DNA from: an uncultured Faecalibacterium sp.
GTDB taxonomy: Bacteria; Bacillota; Clostridia; Oscillospirales; Ruminococcaceae
Direction of reading: 5' to 3'
DNA length: 20,623 nt
Assembly: GCA_934518555.1 (NCBI GenBank)
Contig: CAKSXW010000033.1
Coordinates: 1 to 20,623, forward strand
Notes under the pieces: generated by a model
Told to the model about the DNA's origin: nothing
Database searches by the model: none
What the model saw: the letters and a program-made list of their open reading frames with translations, nothing else
Made by a program: the position numbers and the translations under genes
Part shown: positions 7,170-17,035 of the stretch, piece by piece
How positions within the stretch are numbered: the first letter of the stretch is position 1
How the letters are laid out: each line of letters starts with the position of its first letter

Positions 7170-7190
7170 TTTTGGGTAGAGTATCCAAAA
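7170..7190. repeat. Inverted repeat TTTTGG-N9-CCAAAA between cysE and the pyr promoter
   Basis: Perfect 6-bp arms (7170-7175 and 7185-7190) around a 9-bp spacer, 21 bp in all, lying between the two divergent promoters about 50 bp from each. Could be an operator for either side. Nothing else is recognised in 7125-7241. Confidence 0.35.
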
Positions 7191-7241
7191 TTAGAGGCTG
7201 GAGGCGGCAAACCTTTTTACAAAGAATCTTGTCGGGAAGCA

Positions 7242-7271
7242 TTGACACATTTTGCGCTTCTATGATAAAAT
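7242..7271 (+). promoter_or_regulatory. Promoter of the pyrC-pyrF-pyrK-pyrD operon
   Basis: TTGACA (7242-7247), 18-bp spacer and TAAAAT (7266-7271), with TG one base before the -10. Transcription would start near 7278, leaving a leader of about 210 nt before pyrC. Confidence 0.75.
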
Positions 7272-7310
7272 ATCAGGAAGAATATGCGAATGAAAAAAGG
7301 AGACGACACC

Positions 7311-7400
7311 ATGCGGAGCGGTATGATGTGCAACAAGCTGCAGAATCGGTTTGCGTCCGGCTTTGCCGTGGCTTCGTTGTTTCCTTTTTTTGTGAAGTGA
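7311..7400 (+). CDS. Putative pyr operon leader peptide (PyrL-like), 29 residues
   Basis: A 30-codon ORF lies in the long leader of the pyr operon. Its ATG has AAAGGAG (7296-7302) about 8 nt upstream, so it should be translated well. It ends with Leu-Phe-Pro-Phe-Phe-Val-Lys encoded within a run of ten U and two C (7380-7391), and its stop (7398-7400) touches the base of the terminator hairpin at 7402. The E. coli pyrBI leader peptide has the same design: U-rich Phe codons close before an attenuator. An alternative in-frame start at 7284 is possible but sits near the transcript's end. Expression is inferred; the peptide itself is probably not functional. Confidence 0.6.
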   Translation: MRSGMMCNKLQNRFASGFAVASLFPFFVK

Positions 7401-7432
7401 GCTTTTCCCTTTGCGGGGAAAAGTTTTTTTTT
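7400..7432 (+). terminator. Leader attenuator of the pyr operon
   Basis: CTTTTCCC (7402-7409) pairs perfectly with GGGAAAAG (7416-7423) around a 6-nt loop and is followed by nine U (7424-7432), a textbook intrinsic terminator located inside the leader, 55 nt before pyrC. Pairing can extend into the leader ORF stop codon. A ribosome standing at that stop would cover the left arm and prevent termination. Confidence 0.8.
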
Positions 7433-7455
7433 GCCCCTTTGTGGGGCTTAAGCCC
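7433..7455 (+). other. Second leader hairpin before pyrC
   Basis: GCCCC-TTTGT-GGGGC (7433-7447) can fold, or alternatively GGGCTTAAGCCC (7444-7455) pairs with itself. They follow the attenuator and share bases, so are mutually exclusive. There is no U-tract, so this is not a terminator; a role in message stability or ribosome access is possible. I found no PyrR-binding loop here. Confidence 0.4.
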
Positions 7456-7487
7456 ACAGAAACCACCCGAAACAGGAGGACACCGCA

Positions 7488-8678
7488 ATGCTGTTGGTAA
7501 ACGCTGTAAACACCGAGGGACGCCCGCTGGAGATCTACACCAAGGATGGCCGGATCGCTGCGGTGGGCCAGGACCTGAGCGCACTGGCCGGGGAGAACGA
7601 GACGGTCATCGACGCCGGAGGCCTGACGGTGCTGCCCGCTTTTGTGGACCTGCACTGCCACTGGCGCACCCCGGGCTTTGAGTACAAGGAGGACATTGAG
7701 ACCGGCAGCCGTGCTGCTGCTGCTGGTGGCTACACCTTTGTAAACCTGATGCCCAACACCAAGCCCGTTTGCTCCACAGCTGCCCAGGCCATGATGGTGG
7801 AGCAGAAGGCTGCCCAGGTGGGCCTGTGCGATGTGAACCAGACCGTGTCCATCACCGAAAACTTTGACGGCGTGAGCATCGACCACCTGAAGACCCTGCC
7901 TGCCAGCGTAAAGTTCATTACCGAGGACGGCCACGGGGTCCAGGACAACGCCACCATGGCCCGGGCATTTGCCATCTGCACCCAGAAGGACATCACCGTC
8001 ATGAGCCATGCAGAGGATATGGAGATCAGCCCCTGGGATTACCGCCTGGCAGAGGACATTGAGACGGTACGCAACTGCTGGCTCAGCGAGTATTACCAGA
8101 CCAAGCTGCACATGTGCCATGTGTCCACCCGGGGAGCCCTGGAGGCCATCCAGATGGCCAAGCTCCGGGGGGCTCCGGTGACCTGCGAGGTGACCCCCCA
8201 CCACCTGTGGTTCACCAACGACACCTGCGATTACCGGGTGAACCCTCCCATCCGCACTGCCGATGACGTGCAGGCCCTGGTGGAGGGCATCCGCACCGGC
8301 ATCGTGGACGCCATTGCCACGGACCACGCTCCCCACTCGGAGGAGGACAAGCTGAAGGGTATGGCTGGCATGGTAGGCAGCGAGACCGCCTTTGGGGTCT
8401 GCTACACCAAGCTCTGCAAGCAGGAGGGCCTGCCCCTGGAGGTGCTGGTGCACCTGATGAGCACCCGTCCGGCAGAGATCCTGGGCCTGGCCAAGGGCCA
8501 GCTGGAGCCGGGCTACGACGCCGACTTTGTGCTGGTGGACCTGGACACCCCCTACACCGTGGATAAGGACGCCCTGCACTCCAAGAGCCACAACACTCCC
8601 TTTGATGGGGCCCAGCTCTACGGCAAGGTGTTTGCCACCATCAAGGCCGGGGAGCTGACCTATCAGGCTCAGGAGTAA
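7488..8678 (+). CDS. pyrC: Dihydroorotase
   Basis: It cyclises carbamoyl aspartate to dihydroorotate, step three of pyrimidine synthesis. The 396-residue amidohydrolase shows the metal motif HCHWRTPG (H56, H58, substrate-binding R60), ITEDG with D147 where some dihydroorotases carry a carbamylated lysine, H174 in SHAED, H211 and the late DHAPHS motif with D279. This fits the longer dihydroorotase class found with pyrF/pyrK/pyrD in Firmicutes. AGGAGG lies about 9 nt before the ATG. It is the first structural gene after the leader attenuator, a place more often taken by pyrB. Confidence 0.95.
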   Translation: MLLVNAVNTEGRPLEIYTKDGRIAAVGQDLSALAGENETVIDAGGLTVLPAFVDLHCHWRTPGFEYKEDIETGSRAAAAGGYTFVNLMPNTKPVCSTAAQAMMVEQKAAQVGLCDVNQTVSITENFDGVSIDHLKTLPASVKFITEDGHGVQDNATMARAFAICTQKDITVMSHAEDMEISPWDYRLAEDIETVRNCWLSEYYQTKLHMCHVSTRGALEAIQMAKLRGAPVTCEVTPHHLWFTNDTCDYRVNPPIRTADDVQALVEGIRTGIVDAIATDHAPHSEEDKLKGMAGMVGSETAFGVCYTKLCKQEGLPLEVLVHLMSTRPAEILGLAKGQLEPGYDADFVLVDLDTPYTVDKDALHSKSHNTPFDGAQLYGKVFATIKAGELTYQAQE

Positions 8679-8731
8679 GATCATAGTTACAACTCATTTT
8701 CTATAAATACGACTTACAGGAGGACACCCAA

Positions 8732-9598
8732 ATGACGAACATGGACAAACTGTACGAAGCTGTTGAGGCCCGGGGCCCGGTCTGCGTGGGTCTGGACACC
8801 GACTTCAGCTACCTGCCCGCCGATTTTGTGGACAGCACCCTGACCAAGGGCGAGAACATCCTGCGCTTCAACCAGAAGCTCATTGATGCCACCAAGGCTG
8901 TGGCTGGCTGCTACAAGGTGCAGATCGCCTACTACGAGTCTCTGGGCATGGAGGGCATGAAGGCCTATGCCGACACCCTGAAGGCTGTGCGGGAGGCTGG
9001 TGTGCCGGTGATCGCCGACATCAAGCGTGGCGATATTGCCAAGACCGCTGAGATGTACGCCATGGGCCACTTTACCGGGGATTTTGAGTCCGACTTCGTG
9101 ACCCTGGCCCCCTACATGGGCCTGGACTCCATCAGCCCCTACCTGCCCTACGCTGAAAAGCAGGGCAAGGGCATGTTCGTGCTCTGCCGTACCTCCAACG
9201 GCGGTGCAAAGGACTTTGAGTATGAGAAGCTGGCCGACGGCCGCCACGTCTACGACCTGGTGGGCGACAAGCTGAACGCCCTGGGCAAGGACTACATGGG
9301 CCAGCACGGCTACTCCTCCATCGGCCTGGTCATCGGCGGCACCCACATCGAGGAGGCCACCGAGATCCGTGCCAAGTACCAGGACAGCTTCTTTCTGATC
9401 CCCGGCTACGGTGCCCAGGGCGGCAAGGCCGAGGACATTGCCCAGTACCTGACCAAGGGCAACGGCGGTGTGGTGAACTCCAGCCGCGGCATCCTGCTGG
9501 CTTACAAAAAGCAGCCGGGCGTTGCCTTTGACGAGGCCGCTTACAACGAGTGTGTGAACATGAAGGAGGCCATTGCTCATGCGTGCAGCCTGCTGTGA
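8732..9598 (+). CDS. pyrF: Orotidine 5'-phosphate decarboxylase
   Basis: It converts OMP to UMP, the last step of the pathway. The 288-residue protein belongs to the longer OMP decarboxylase group (type 2). The catalytic Asp-Lys-Asp array is in ADIKRGDIAKTA (D96, K98, D101), the phosphate-binding parts are PGYGAQGG (224-231) and SSRG with R252. The start has AGGAGG (8718-8723) 8 nt upstream. A 53-bp gap separates it from pyrC without promoter or terminator signals. Its 3' end overlaps pyrK by 20 bp, so the two are translationally linked. Confidence 0.95.
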   Translation: MTNMDKLYEAVEARGPVCVGLDTDFSYLPADFVDSTLTKGENILRFNQKLIDATKAVAGCYKVQIAYYESLGMEGMKAYADTLKAVREAGVPVIADIKRGDIAKTAEMYAMGHFTGDFESDFVTLAPYMGLDSISPYLPYAEKQGKGMFVLCRTSNGGAKDFEYEKLADGRHVYDLVGDKLNALGKDYMGQHGYSSIGLVIGGTHIEEATEIRAKYQDSFFLIPGYGAQGGKAEDIAQYLTKGNGGVVNSSRGILLAYKKQPGVAFDEAAYNECVNMKEAIAHACSLL

Positions 9599-10352
9599 AG
9601 CCACCGTCCTGCGCAATGAGGTCATTGCCCCGGACATCCGCCTGCTGACCGTGGTGTGGCCCGACCGGGACCACGCACCCCACGCAGGCCAGTTCTTTAC
9701 CCTGCGCGCATGGGGCGCAGACGAAGCCCCCTTCCTGTCCCGGCCCATCAGCGTGCACCGCTGGAACCCGGACAGCAGCACCATCGAGTTTCTGTATCAG
9801 GTGGTGGGCGAGGGCACTGAAAAGATCGCGCAGCTCAAAATGAAGGATACCTTCCAGCTCACCGGCCCCATGGGCAACGGCTTTGACGTGCCGGATATCC
9901 TGAGCAAGTACAAAAAGATCGCTGTGGTGGGCGGCGGCATCGGCACTGCGCCCATGTTCCAGCTCACCCGCGAGCTGGCAGCGGCAGGCGTGAAGCCGGA
10001 TGTGTTCTTCGGCTTCCGGGATGCCCCCTACTGCATGGAGGAGTACCGCGAGATCGCAAACCTCGTCAAGGTGTCCACCGACACCGGCGCGGTGGGCTTC
10101 CACGGCTTTGTCACCCAGCTGTACGACCCCGCCGACTACGACGTGGTGCTGGTGTGCGGCCCCACGGTCATGATGAAGAACGCTGCCCGCCTGTGTGCCG
10201 AGAAGGGCACCCCCTGCTTTGTGAGCATGGAAAAGAAGATGGCCTGCGGCATTGGTGCCTGCCTTGGCTGCACCTGCGAGACCAAGGGCGGCGAGGGCAA
10301 GAGCGTGTGCAAGAACGGCCCGGTATTTGATGCAACGGAGGTGTTCTTCTGA
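9579..10352 (+). CDS. pyrK: Dihydroorotate dehydrogenase B, electron-transfer subunit
   Basis: PyrK carries FAD and a 2Fe-2S cluster and passes electrons from PyrD to NAD+. The 257-residue product shows the flavin motif RPISV (55-59), the nucleotide loop VGGGIGTAP (117-125), and the cluster cysteines C223, C228, C231 and C244 in the pattern C-x4-C-x2-C-x12-C. The ATG at 9579 is chosen over a TTG at 9573 because AGGAGG (9564-9569), inside the end of pyrF, is then 9 nt away instead of 3. It overlaps pyrF by 20 bp and shares one base with pyrD (TGATG), consistent with coupled synthesis of the two subunits of one complex. Confidence 0.95.
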   Translation: MRAACCEATVLRNEVIAPDIRLLTVVWPDRDHAPHAGQFFTLRAWGADEAPFLSRPISVHRWNPDSSTIEFLYQVVGEGTEKIAQLKMKDTFQLTGPMGNGFDVPDILSKYKKIAVVGGGIGTAPMFQLTRELAAAGVKPDVFFGFRDAPYCMEEYREIANLVKVSTDTGAVGFHGFVTQLYDPADYDVVLVCGPTVMMKNAARLCAEKGTPCFVSMEKKMACGIGACLGCTCETKGGEGKSVCKNGPVFDATEVFF

Positions 10353-11278
10353 TGGCTGACCTGAAAACCAACCTGCTGGGCTTTGTGATGAACAGCCCGG
10401 TCATCGGCGCATCCGGCACCGTGGGCTACGGTGTGGAGTATGAGGAGCTGGCAGACTTTTCCAAGATCGGCGGCATCTCCGGCAAGGGCCTGACCCTGTA
10501 CGGCCAGTACGGCAACAAGGGCGAGCGGCTGTGGGAGACCCCCTCGGGCCTCATCAACAGCATCGGCCTCCAGAACCCCGGCGTCCAGCACTTTATCGAC
10601 GTGGAGCTGCCGGAAATGCTGGAGCTGAAGCAGAAGTACGGCACCCTGGCCATTGCAAACCTTGGCGGCCACAGCGAGGAAGAGTATGTGGAGGGGGCTG
10701 CCCTCCTCAGCGAAAGCGCTGTGGACATGGTGGAGCTGAACATCTCCTGCCCCAATGTCAAGGTAGGCGGCATGGCCTACGGCGTCAAGGCAGAGGCTGC
10801 CGGTGAGGTGGTGCGGATGGTACGGGCTGCCTGCAAAAAGCCCCTGATGGTAAAGCTGAGCCCCCAGGCCGAGAACATCCCGGAGATGTGCAAGGCCGTG
10901 GAGGCTGCCGGTGCCGACGCCATCAGCCTCACCAACACCTTCCAGGCCTGCGCCATTGATCTGGAAAAACGCCGCCCGGTGTTCAACAACATCTTTGCCG
11001 GCCTGTCCGGCCCGGCGGTGCGGCCCATTGCCCTGCGGATGGTATGGCAGGCTGTGGGGGCCGTGAACATCCCGGTGGTGGGCCTGGGGGGCATTGCCAC
11101 CGGCCGGGACGCTCTGGAGTTCATTATGGCCGGTGCCACGGCGGTGCAGGTGGGCGCAGCAAATTTTGCGAACCCCCGTGCCATGGAGACCATTGCCGAC
11201 GAGATGGCTGCCTGGATGGACAAAAACGGCGTAAAGACCCTGGACGAGATCCGTGGCTGCGCCCGTCATGCAGAATAA
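10352..11278 (+). CDS. pyrD: Dihydroorotate dehydrogenase B, catalytic subunit
   Basis: The FMN enzyme oxidises dihydroorotate to orotate. The 308-residue product has the class 1 catalytic cysteine in NISCPN (C133), typical of class 1A/1B enzymes rather than the membrane class 2 form, and the FMN phosphate site GLGGIATGRDALEFIMAGA. Adjacent pyrK assigns it to class 1B. GGAGG (10337-10341) lies 10 nt before the ATG. It is the last gene of the first pyr unit; no clear terminator follows before the pyrE promoter, so read-through into pyrE is likely. Confidence 0.95.
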   Translation: MADLKTNLLGFVMNSPVIGASGTVGYGVEYEELADFSKIGGISGKGLTLYGQYGNKGERLWETPSGLINSIGLQNPGVQHFIDVELPEMLELKQKYGTLAIANLGGHSEEEYVEGAALLSESAVDMVELNISCPNVKVGGMAYGVKAEAAGEVVRMVRAACKKPLMVKLSPQAENIPEMCKAVEAAGADAISLTNTFQACAIDLEKRRPVFNNIFAGLSGPAVRPIALRMVWQAVGAVNIPVVGLGGIATGRDALEFIMAGATAVQVGAANFANPRAMETIADEMAAWMDKNGVKTLDEIRGCARHAE

Positions 11279-11292
11279 AACCTGCAAATATC

Positions 11293-11340
11293 CGTTTATG
11301 ACTTGCGTTTATGCACATAAAATGAAAGATGATGCATAAA
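11293..11340. repeat. Four copies of TTTATG/CATAAA upstream of the pyrE promoter, candidate operator
   Basis: TTTATG occurs at 11295-11300 and 11308-11313, and its inverse CATAAA at 11316-11321 and 11335-11340. The inner pair forms TTTATG-CA-CATAAA; TTTATGCA (11308) and TGCATAAA (11333) form a longer-spaced inverted repeat. The cluster ends one base before the -35, where an activator or repressor would bind. A partly matching direct repeat, TGCAAATA, flanks it at 11283 and 11343. Confidence 0.5.
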
Positions 11341-11341
11341 T

Positions 11342-11370
11342 TTGCAAATACCGTAAAAGCGTGGTACAAT
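11342..11370 (+). promoter_or_regulatory. Promoter of pyrE-carA-carB
   Basis: TTGCAA (11342-11347), 17-bp spacer and TACAAT (11365-11370), preceded by TGG. Transcription would start near 11377, giving a leader of about 40 nt. This allows the second half of the pathway to be expressed apart from the attenuated pyrCFKD unit. Confidence 0.8.
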
Positions 11371-11417
11371 ACCACCCAAAGAGATATACACCACTTAAAA
11401 AGAGAGGGAAAAGTACA

Positions 11418-12011
11418 ATGAGTGAAGCACTTGAGATCCTGAAGAGCTGTGACGCATTCCTGGAGGGCCATTTCCTGCTGTCCTCTGGCCGCCATTCCAG
11501 CGCCTACTGCCAGATGGCCTACCTGCAGCAGTACCCGGACCGCTGCGCCGAGGCCCTGAAGGAAGTGGCTGAGAAGATCAAGGAGATGGACGTGGACGTT
11601 ATCGTGGGACCTGCCATGGGAGGCATCGTGTACGCCTATGAGCTGGCCCGTCAGACCGGCAAGCGTGCCATCTTTACCGAGCGTGTGGACAACGTGATGA
11701 CCCTGAAGCGCTTTGCCATCCATCCGGGCGAGAAGTGCCTCATTGCAGAGGACGTGGTGACCACCGGCATCTCCTCCCTGGAGACCAAGCGTGTCATTGA
11801 GGAGCACGGCGGCATCTGTGTGGGCATCACCTGCGTGGTGGACCGCACCAAGGCTGAGGCACCCTCTCCCATCCCCATCGTGGCCAGCGCCCTGAAGCTG
11901 GACCTGCCCAACTACGCACCGGAAGAGTGCCCCATCTGCAAGGAGGGCAAGTTGCCCCTGGTGCACCTGGGCAGCCGCAAGATGAAGCAGGAAGCAAAGC
12001 AGACCCTGTAA
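11418..12011 (+). CDS. pyrE: Orotate phosphoribosyltransferase
   Basis: It links orotate to PRPP to make OMP, the substrate of PyrF. The 197-residue protein has the PRPP-binding motif CLIAEDVVTTGIS (107-119), a GPAMGGI loop (64-70) for pyrophosphate, and the flexible-loop basic segment near residues 82-98. It ends with a short extension containing CPICKEG. The start ATG at 11418 (MSEALEIL) has GAGAGGG upstream; an in-frame ATG-type start at 11361 lies inside the promoter and is discarded. carA follows after 21 bp. Confidence 0.94.
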   Translation: MSEALEILKSCDAFLEGHFLLSSGRHSSAYCQMAYLQQYPDRCAEALKEVAEKIKEMDVDVIVGPAMGGIVYAYELARQTGKRAIFTERVDNVMTLKRFAIHPGEKCLIAEDVVTTGISSLETKRVIEEHGGICVGITCVVDRTKAEAPSPIPIVASALKLDLPNYAPEECPICKEGKLPLVHLGSRKMKQEAKQTL

Positions 12012-12032
12012 TGTGTTGAAATGAGGAAAACT

Positions 12033-13139
12033 ATGAACGCATATCTTCTTTTGGCAAACGGCATGGTCTTTACCGGCCAGTCGGTGGGTGCCCAGGGCGT
12101 GACCGTGGGCGAGGTGGTGTTCGCTACCGGCATGGTGGGCTTTGAGGAGACCTTGACCGACCCCAGCTACTACGGCCAGATCATCACCCAGACCTACCCC
12201 CTCATCGGCAACTACGGCATGAACAAGGACGACATGGAATCTGACCGCATCTGGGCCAAGGGCTACATCGTCCGGGAGGCCTGCACCACCCCTTCCAACT
12301 GGCGCTGCGAGGAGACCCTGGACAGCTTTTTGAAAAAGAACAACACCATCGGCATTGAGGGCATCGACACCCGGCACCTGACCCGGATCATCCGGGAGAG
12401 CGGTGTCATGAACGGTGCCATCCTCACCACCTTTGACCCTGCTGACCCGGCCAACCAGGCCCAGACCGAGGCCCTGCTGGCCCAGATCCGGGCCTACGCC
12501 GTCACCGACGCCGTCAAGAACGTGACCTGCGCCGCCCCGGAGGTGTTCAACCCGGAGGGCCAGACCCACATCGTGCTGATGCACTACGGCTGCAAGCGCA
12601 ACATCGTCCGTTGCCTGGTCAAGCGTGGCTGCAAGGTCACCGTGATGCCTGCCTTTACCACGGCAGAGCAGATCAAGGCCCTGGCTCCCGACGGCATCAT
12701 GCTGTCCAACGGCCCCGGCGACCCTGCCGAGCCGGTGGAGGTCATCGAGAACCTGAAGCAGATCTTTGAGCTGGGCATCCCCACCTTTGGCATCTGCCTG
12801 GGCCACCAGCTGTCTGCTCTGGCTGCCGGTGCCAAGACCATGAAGCTGAAGTACGGCCACCGTGGTGCCAACCAGCCTGTCACCGACTTTGAGTCCGGCC
12901 GCACCTACATCACCAGCCAGAACCACGGCTACGCTGTGGTGGGCGAGGAACTGCCTGCGGATATGGGCCAGGTGGCCCAGGTGAACGCCAACGACGGCAC
13001 CTGCGAGGGCATCAAGTATAACAAATGGAACTGCTTTACCGTGCAGTTCCACCCGGAAGCAAACGGTGGCCCCAAGGACACCGAGTTCCTGTTCGACCGC
13101 TTCCTGAACAACGTCAAAGCAGCAAAGGAGGCACGCTGA
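12033..13139 (+). CDS. carA: Carbamoyl phosphate synthase, small (glutaminase) subunit
   Basis: It hydrolyses glutamine and channels ammonia to CarB. The 368-residue product has the N-terminal CPSase small-chain domain (about 1-145) and a class I glutamine amidotransferase domain with the nucleophile Cys255 in GICLGHQ, oxyanion-hole loop SNGPGDP (225-231) and the HPE triad end at 340-342. The ATG at 12033 is preferred because GAGG lies 6 nt upstream; the in-frame ATG at 12021 would place this site inside the gene. It ends 1 bp before carB. Confidence 0.95.
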   Translation: MNAYLLLANGMVFTGQSVGAQGVTVGEVVFATGMVGFEETLTDPSYYGQIITQTYPLIGNYGMNKDDMESDRIWAKGYIVREACTTPSNWRCEETLDSFLKKNNTIGIEGIDTRHLTRIIRESGVMNGAILTTFDPADPANQAQTEALLAQIRAYAVTDAVKNVTCAAPEVFNPEGQTHIVLMHYGCKRNIVRCLVKRGCKVTVMPAFTTAEQIKALAPDGIMLSNGPGDPAEPVEVIENLKQIFELGIPTFGICLGHQLSALAAGAKTMKLKYGHRGANQPVTDFESGRTYITSQNHGYAVVGEELPADMGQVAQVNANDGTCEGIKYNKWNCFTVQFHPEANGGPKDTEFLFDRFLNNVKAAKEAR

Positions 13140-13140
13140 A

Positions 13141-16392
<3,252 letters not shown>

Positions 16393-16416
16393 TCCTGAAA
16401 AAAGTATGACTTTGAG

Positions 16417-16449
16417 CAGCGCCCACCAAAACGGTGGGCGCTGTATTTG
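16417..16449 (+). terminator. Terminator of pyrE-carA-carB
   Basis: CAGCGCCCACC (16417-16427) pairs perfectly over 11 bp with GGTGGGCGCTG (16433-16443), loop AAAAC, then TATTTG. It lies 25 nt after the carB stop. Confidence 0.8.
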
Positions 16450-16478
16450 TGAAAGACAACCAGAAACCAGAAACGCTC

Positions 16479-16508
16479 GTGTGCAATAAGTGACGTTTTG
16501 TGTGCAAT
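16479..16508. repeat. Direct repeat GTGTGCAAT x2, spaced 21 bp, upstream of the HU-like gene
   Basis: GTGTGCAAT at 16479-16487 and again at 16500-16508, exactly two helical turns apart, followed in both by a partly conserved xxGTxxC. They lie just upstream of the probable -35, as activator or repressor sites often do. Confidence 0.4.
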
Positions 16509-16511
16509 CTG

Positions 16512-16541
16512 TCGCAAATAACAGGCAAAGTATGTTATACT
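16512..16541 (+). promoter_or_regulatory. Promoter of the HU-like gene
   Basis: Extended -10 TGTTATACT (16533-16541) with TCGCAA (16512-16517) 18 bp upstream of the -10 as a weak -35. The start of transcription would be near 16548, 55 nt before the ATG. Confidence 0.6.
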
Positions 16542-16602
16542 CAACAACGCAAAATTTGCCAAAAGGACGTTACTTTTGGACATTCCAGGAGGATATCGAT
16601 AC

Positions 16603-16914
16603 ATGACCCGTTCCCAGATGATCGAAACCGTCGCCCGTAAGACCGGCTTTACCGAAGCACAGGTCGAGACTACGATGGATGCAATGTTTGACCAGATCGC
16701 CGATTGCCTGCGTGCTGACGAGAAGGTGACCATCGCCGGCTTCGGCCGTTTTGAGATGCGTCCCCGGAAGCCCAAGGCTTACACCAACCCCAAGACCAAG
16801 GTCTCCAGCCGCCTGGAGTCCACCTCTATCCCCGGCTTCAAGGCCAGCGGCCGCTTCAAGCAGAAGCTGGAGGCCGGCAAGGCAGCTGCCCAGGCCGCTG
16901 AGGAGACCGTCTGA
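16603..16914 (+). CDS. HU/IHF-family DNA-binding protein
   Basis: A 103-residue histone-like protein that bends and compacts DNA as a dimer. The N-terminal helices (about 1-40) and the signature IAGFGRFEMRPRKPKAY (44-60) are clear, and IPGFKASGRFKQKL (76-89) matches the end of the family fold. The DNA-binding arm (about 52-76) has TNPKTK rather than the usual GRNPxTG, and an Ala-rich tail AAAQAAEE extends past the usual 90 residues. The ATG at 16603 has AGGAGG 10 nt upstream; the in-frame ATG at 16576 lies ahead of it. Monocistronic between its promoter and a strong terminator. Whether this is the main HU or a specialised paralogue cannot be told. Confidence 0.93.
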   Translation: MTRSQMIETVARKTGFTEAQVETTMDAMFDQIADCLRADEKVTIAGFGRFEMRPRKPKAYTNPKTKVSSRLESTSIPGFKASGRFKQKLEAGKAAAQAAEETV

Positions 16915-16926
16915 TCTATCCCACAC

Positions 16927-16966
16927 AGAGCCATGCCCGTGACCCCGGGCGTGGCTCTTTTTATTT
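16927..16966 (+). terminator. Terminator of the HU-like gene
   Basis: AGAGCCATGCCCG (16927-16939) pairs over 13 positions, one G-U, with CGGGCGTGGCTCT (16946-16958), followed by TTTTATTT. Confidence 0.87.
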
Positions 16967-16969
16967 GTG

Positions 16970-16998
16970 CTGACAAGCCCGGCGTTTCATGGTATACT
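16970..16998 (+). promoter_or_regulatory. Promoter of the DEAD-box helicase gene
   Basis: CTGACA (16970-16975), 17-bp spacer and TATACT (16993-16998), with TGG directly before the -10. Transcription would start near 17005, about 30 nt before the ATG. It begins four bases after the U-tail of the HU terminator. Confidence 0.8.
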
Positions 16999-17035
16999 GG
17001 CTGTAACAAAAACAACAAGAGAACGGAGTGTCCAA

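Noticed and set aside
7272..7487. PyrR-binding RNA element in the pyr leader
   Set aside because: I looked for the conserved PyrR loop and an anti-antiterminator overlapping the terminator and saw neither.
7118..7681. Plus-strand ORF of 187 codons over the pyr leader
   Set aside because: It runs in another frame through the promoter, attenuator and start of pyrC; no ribosome binding site or homology.
9573..9598. Possible frameshift at the pyrF/pyrK overlap
   Set aside because: Both proteins are complete with normal ends; the 20-bp overlap with a ribosome binding site inside pyrF is ordinary translational coupling.
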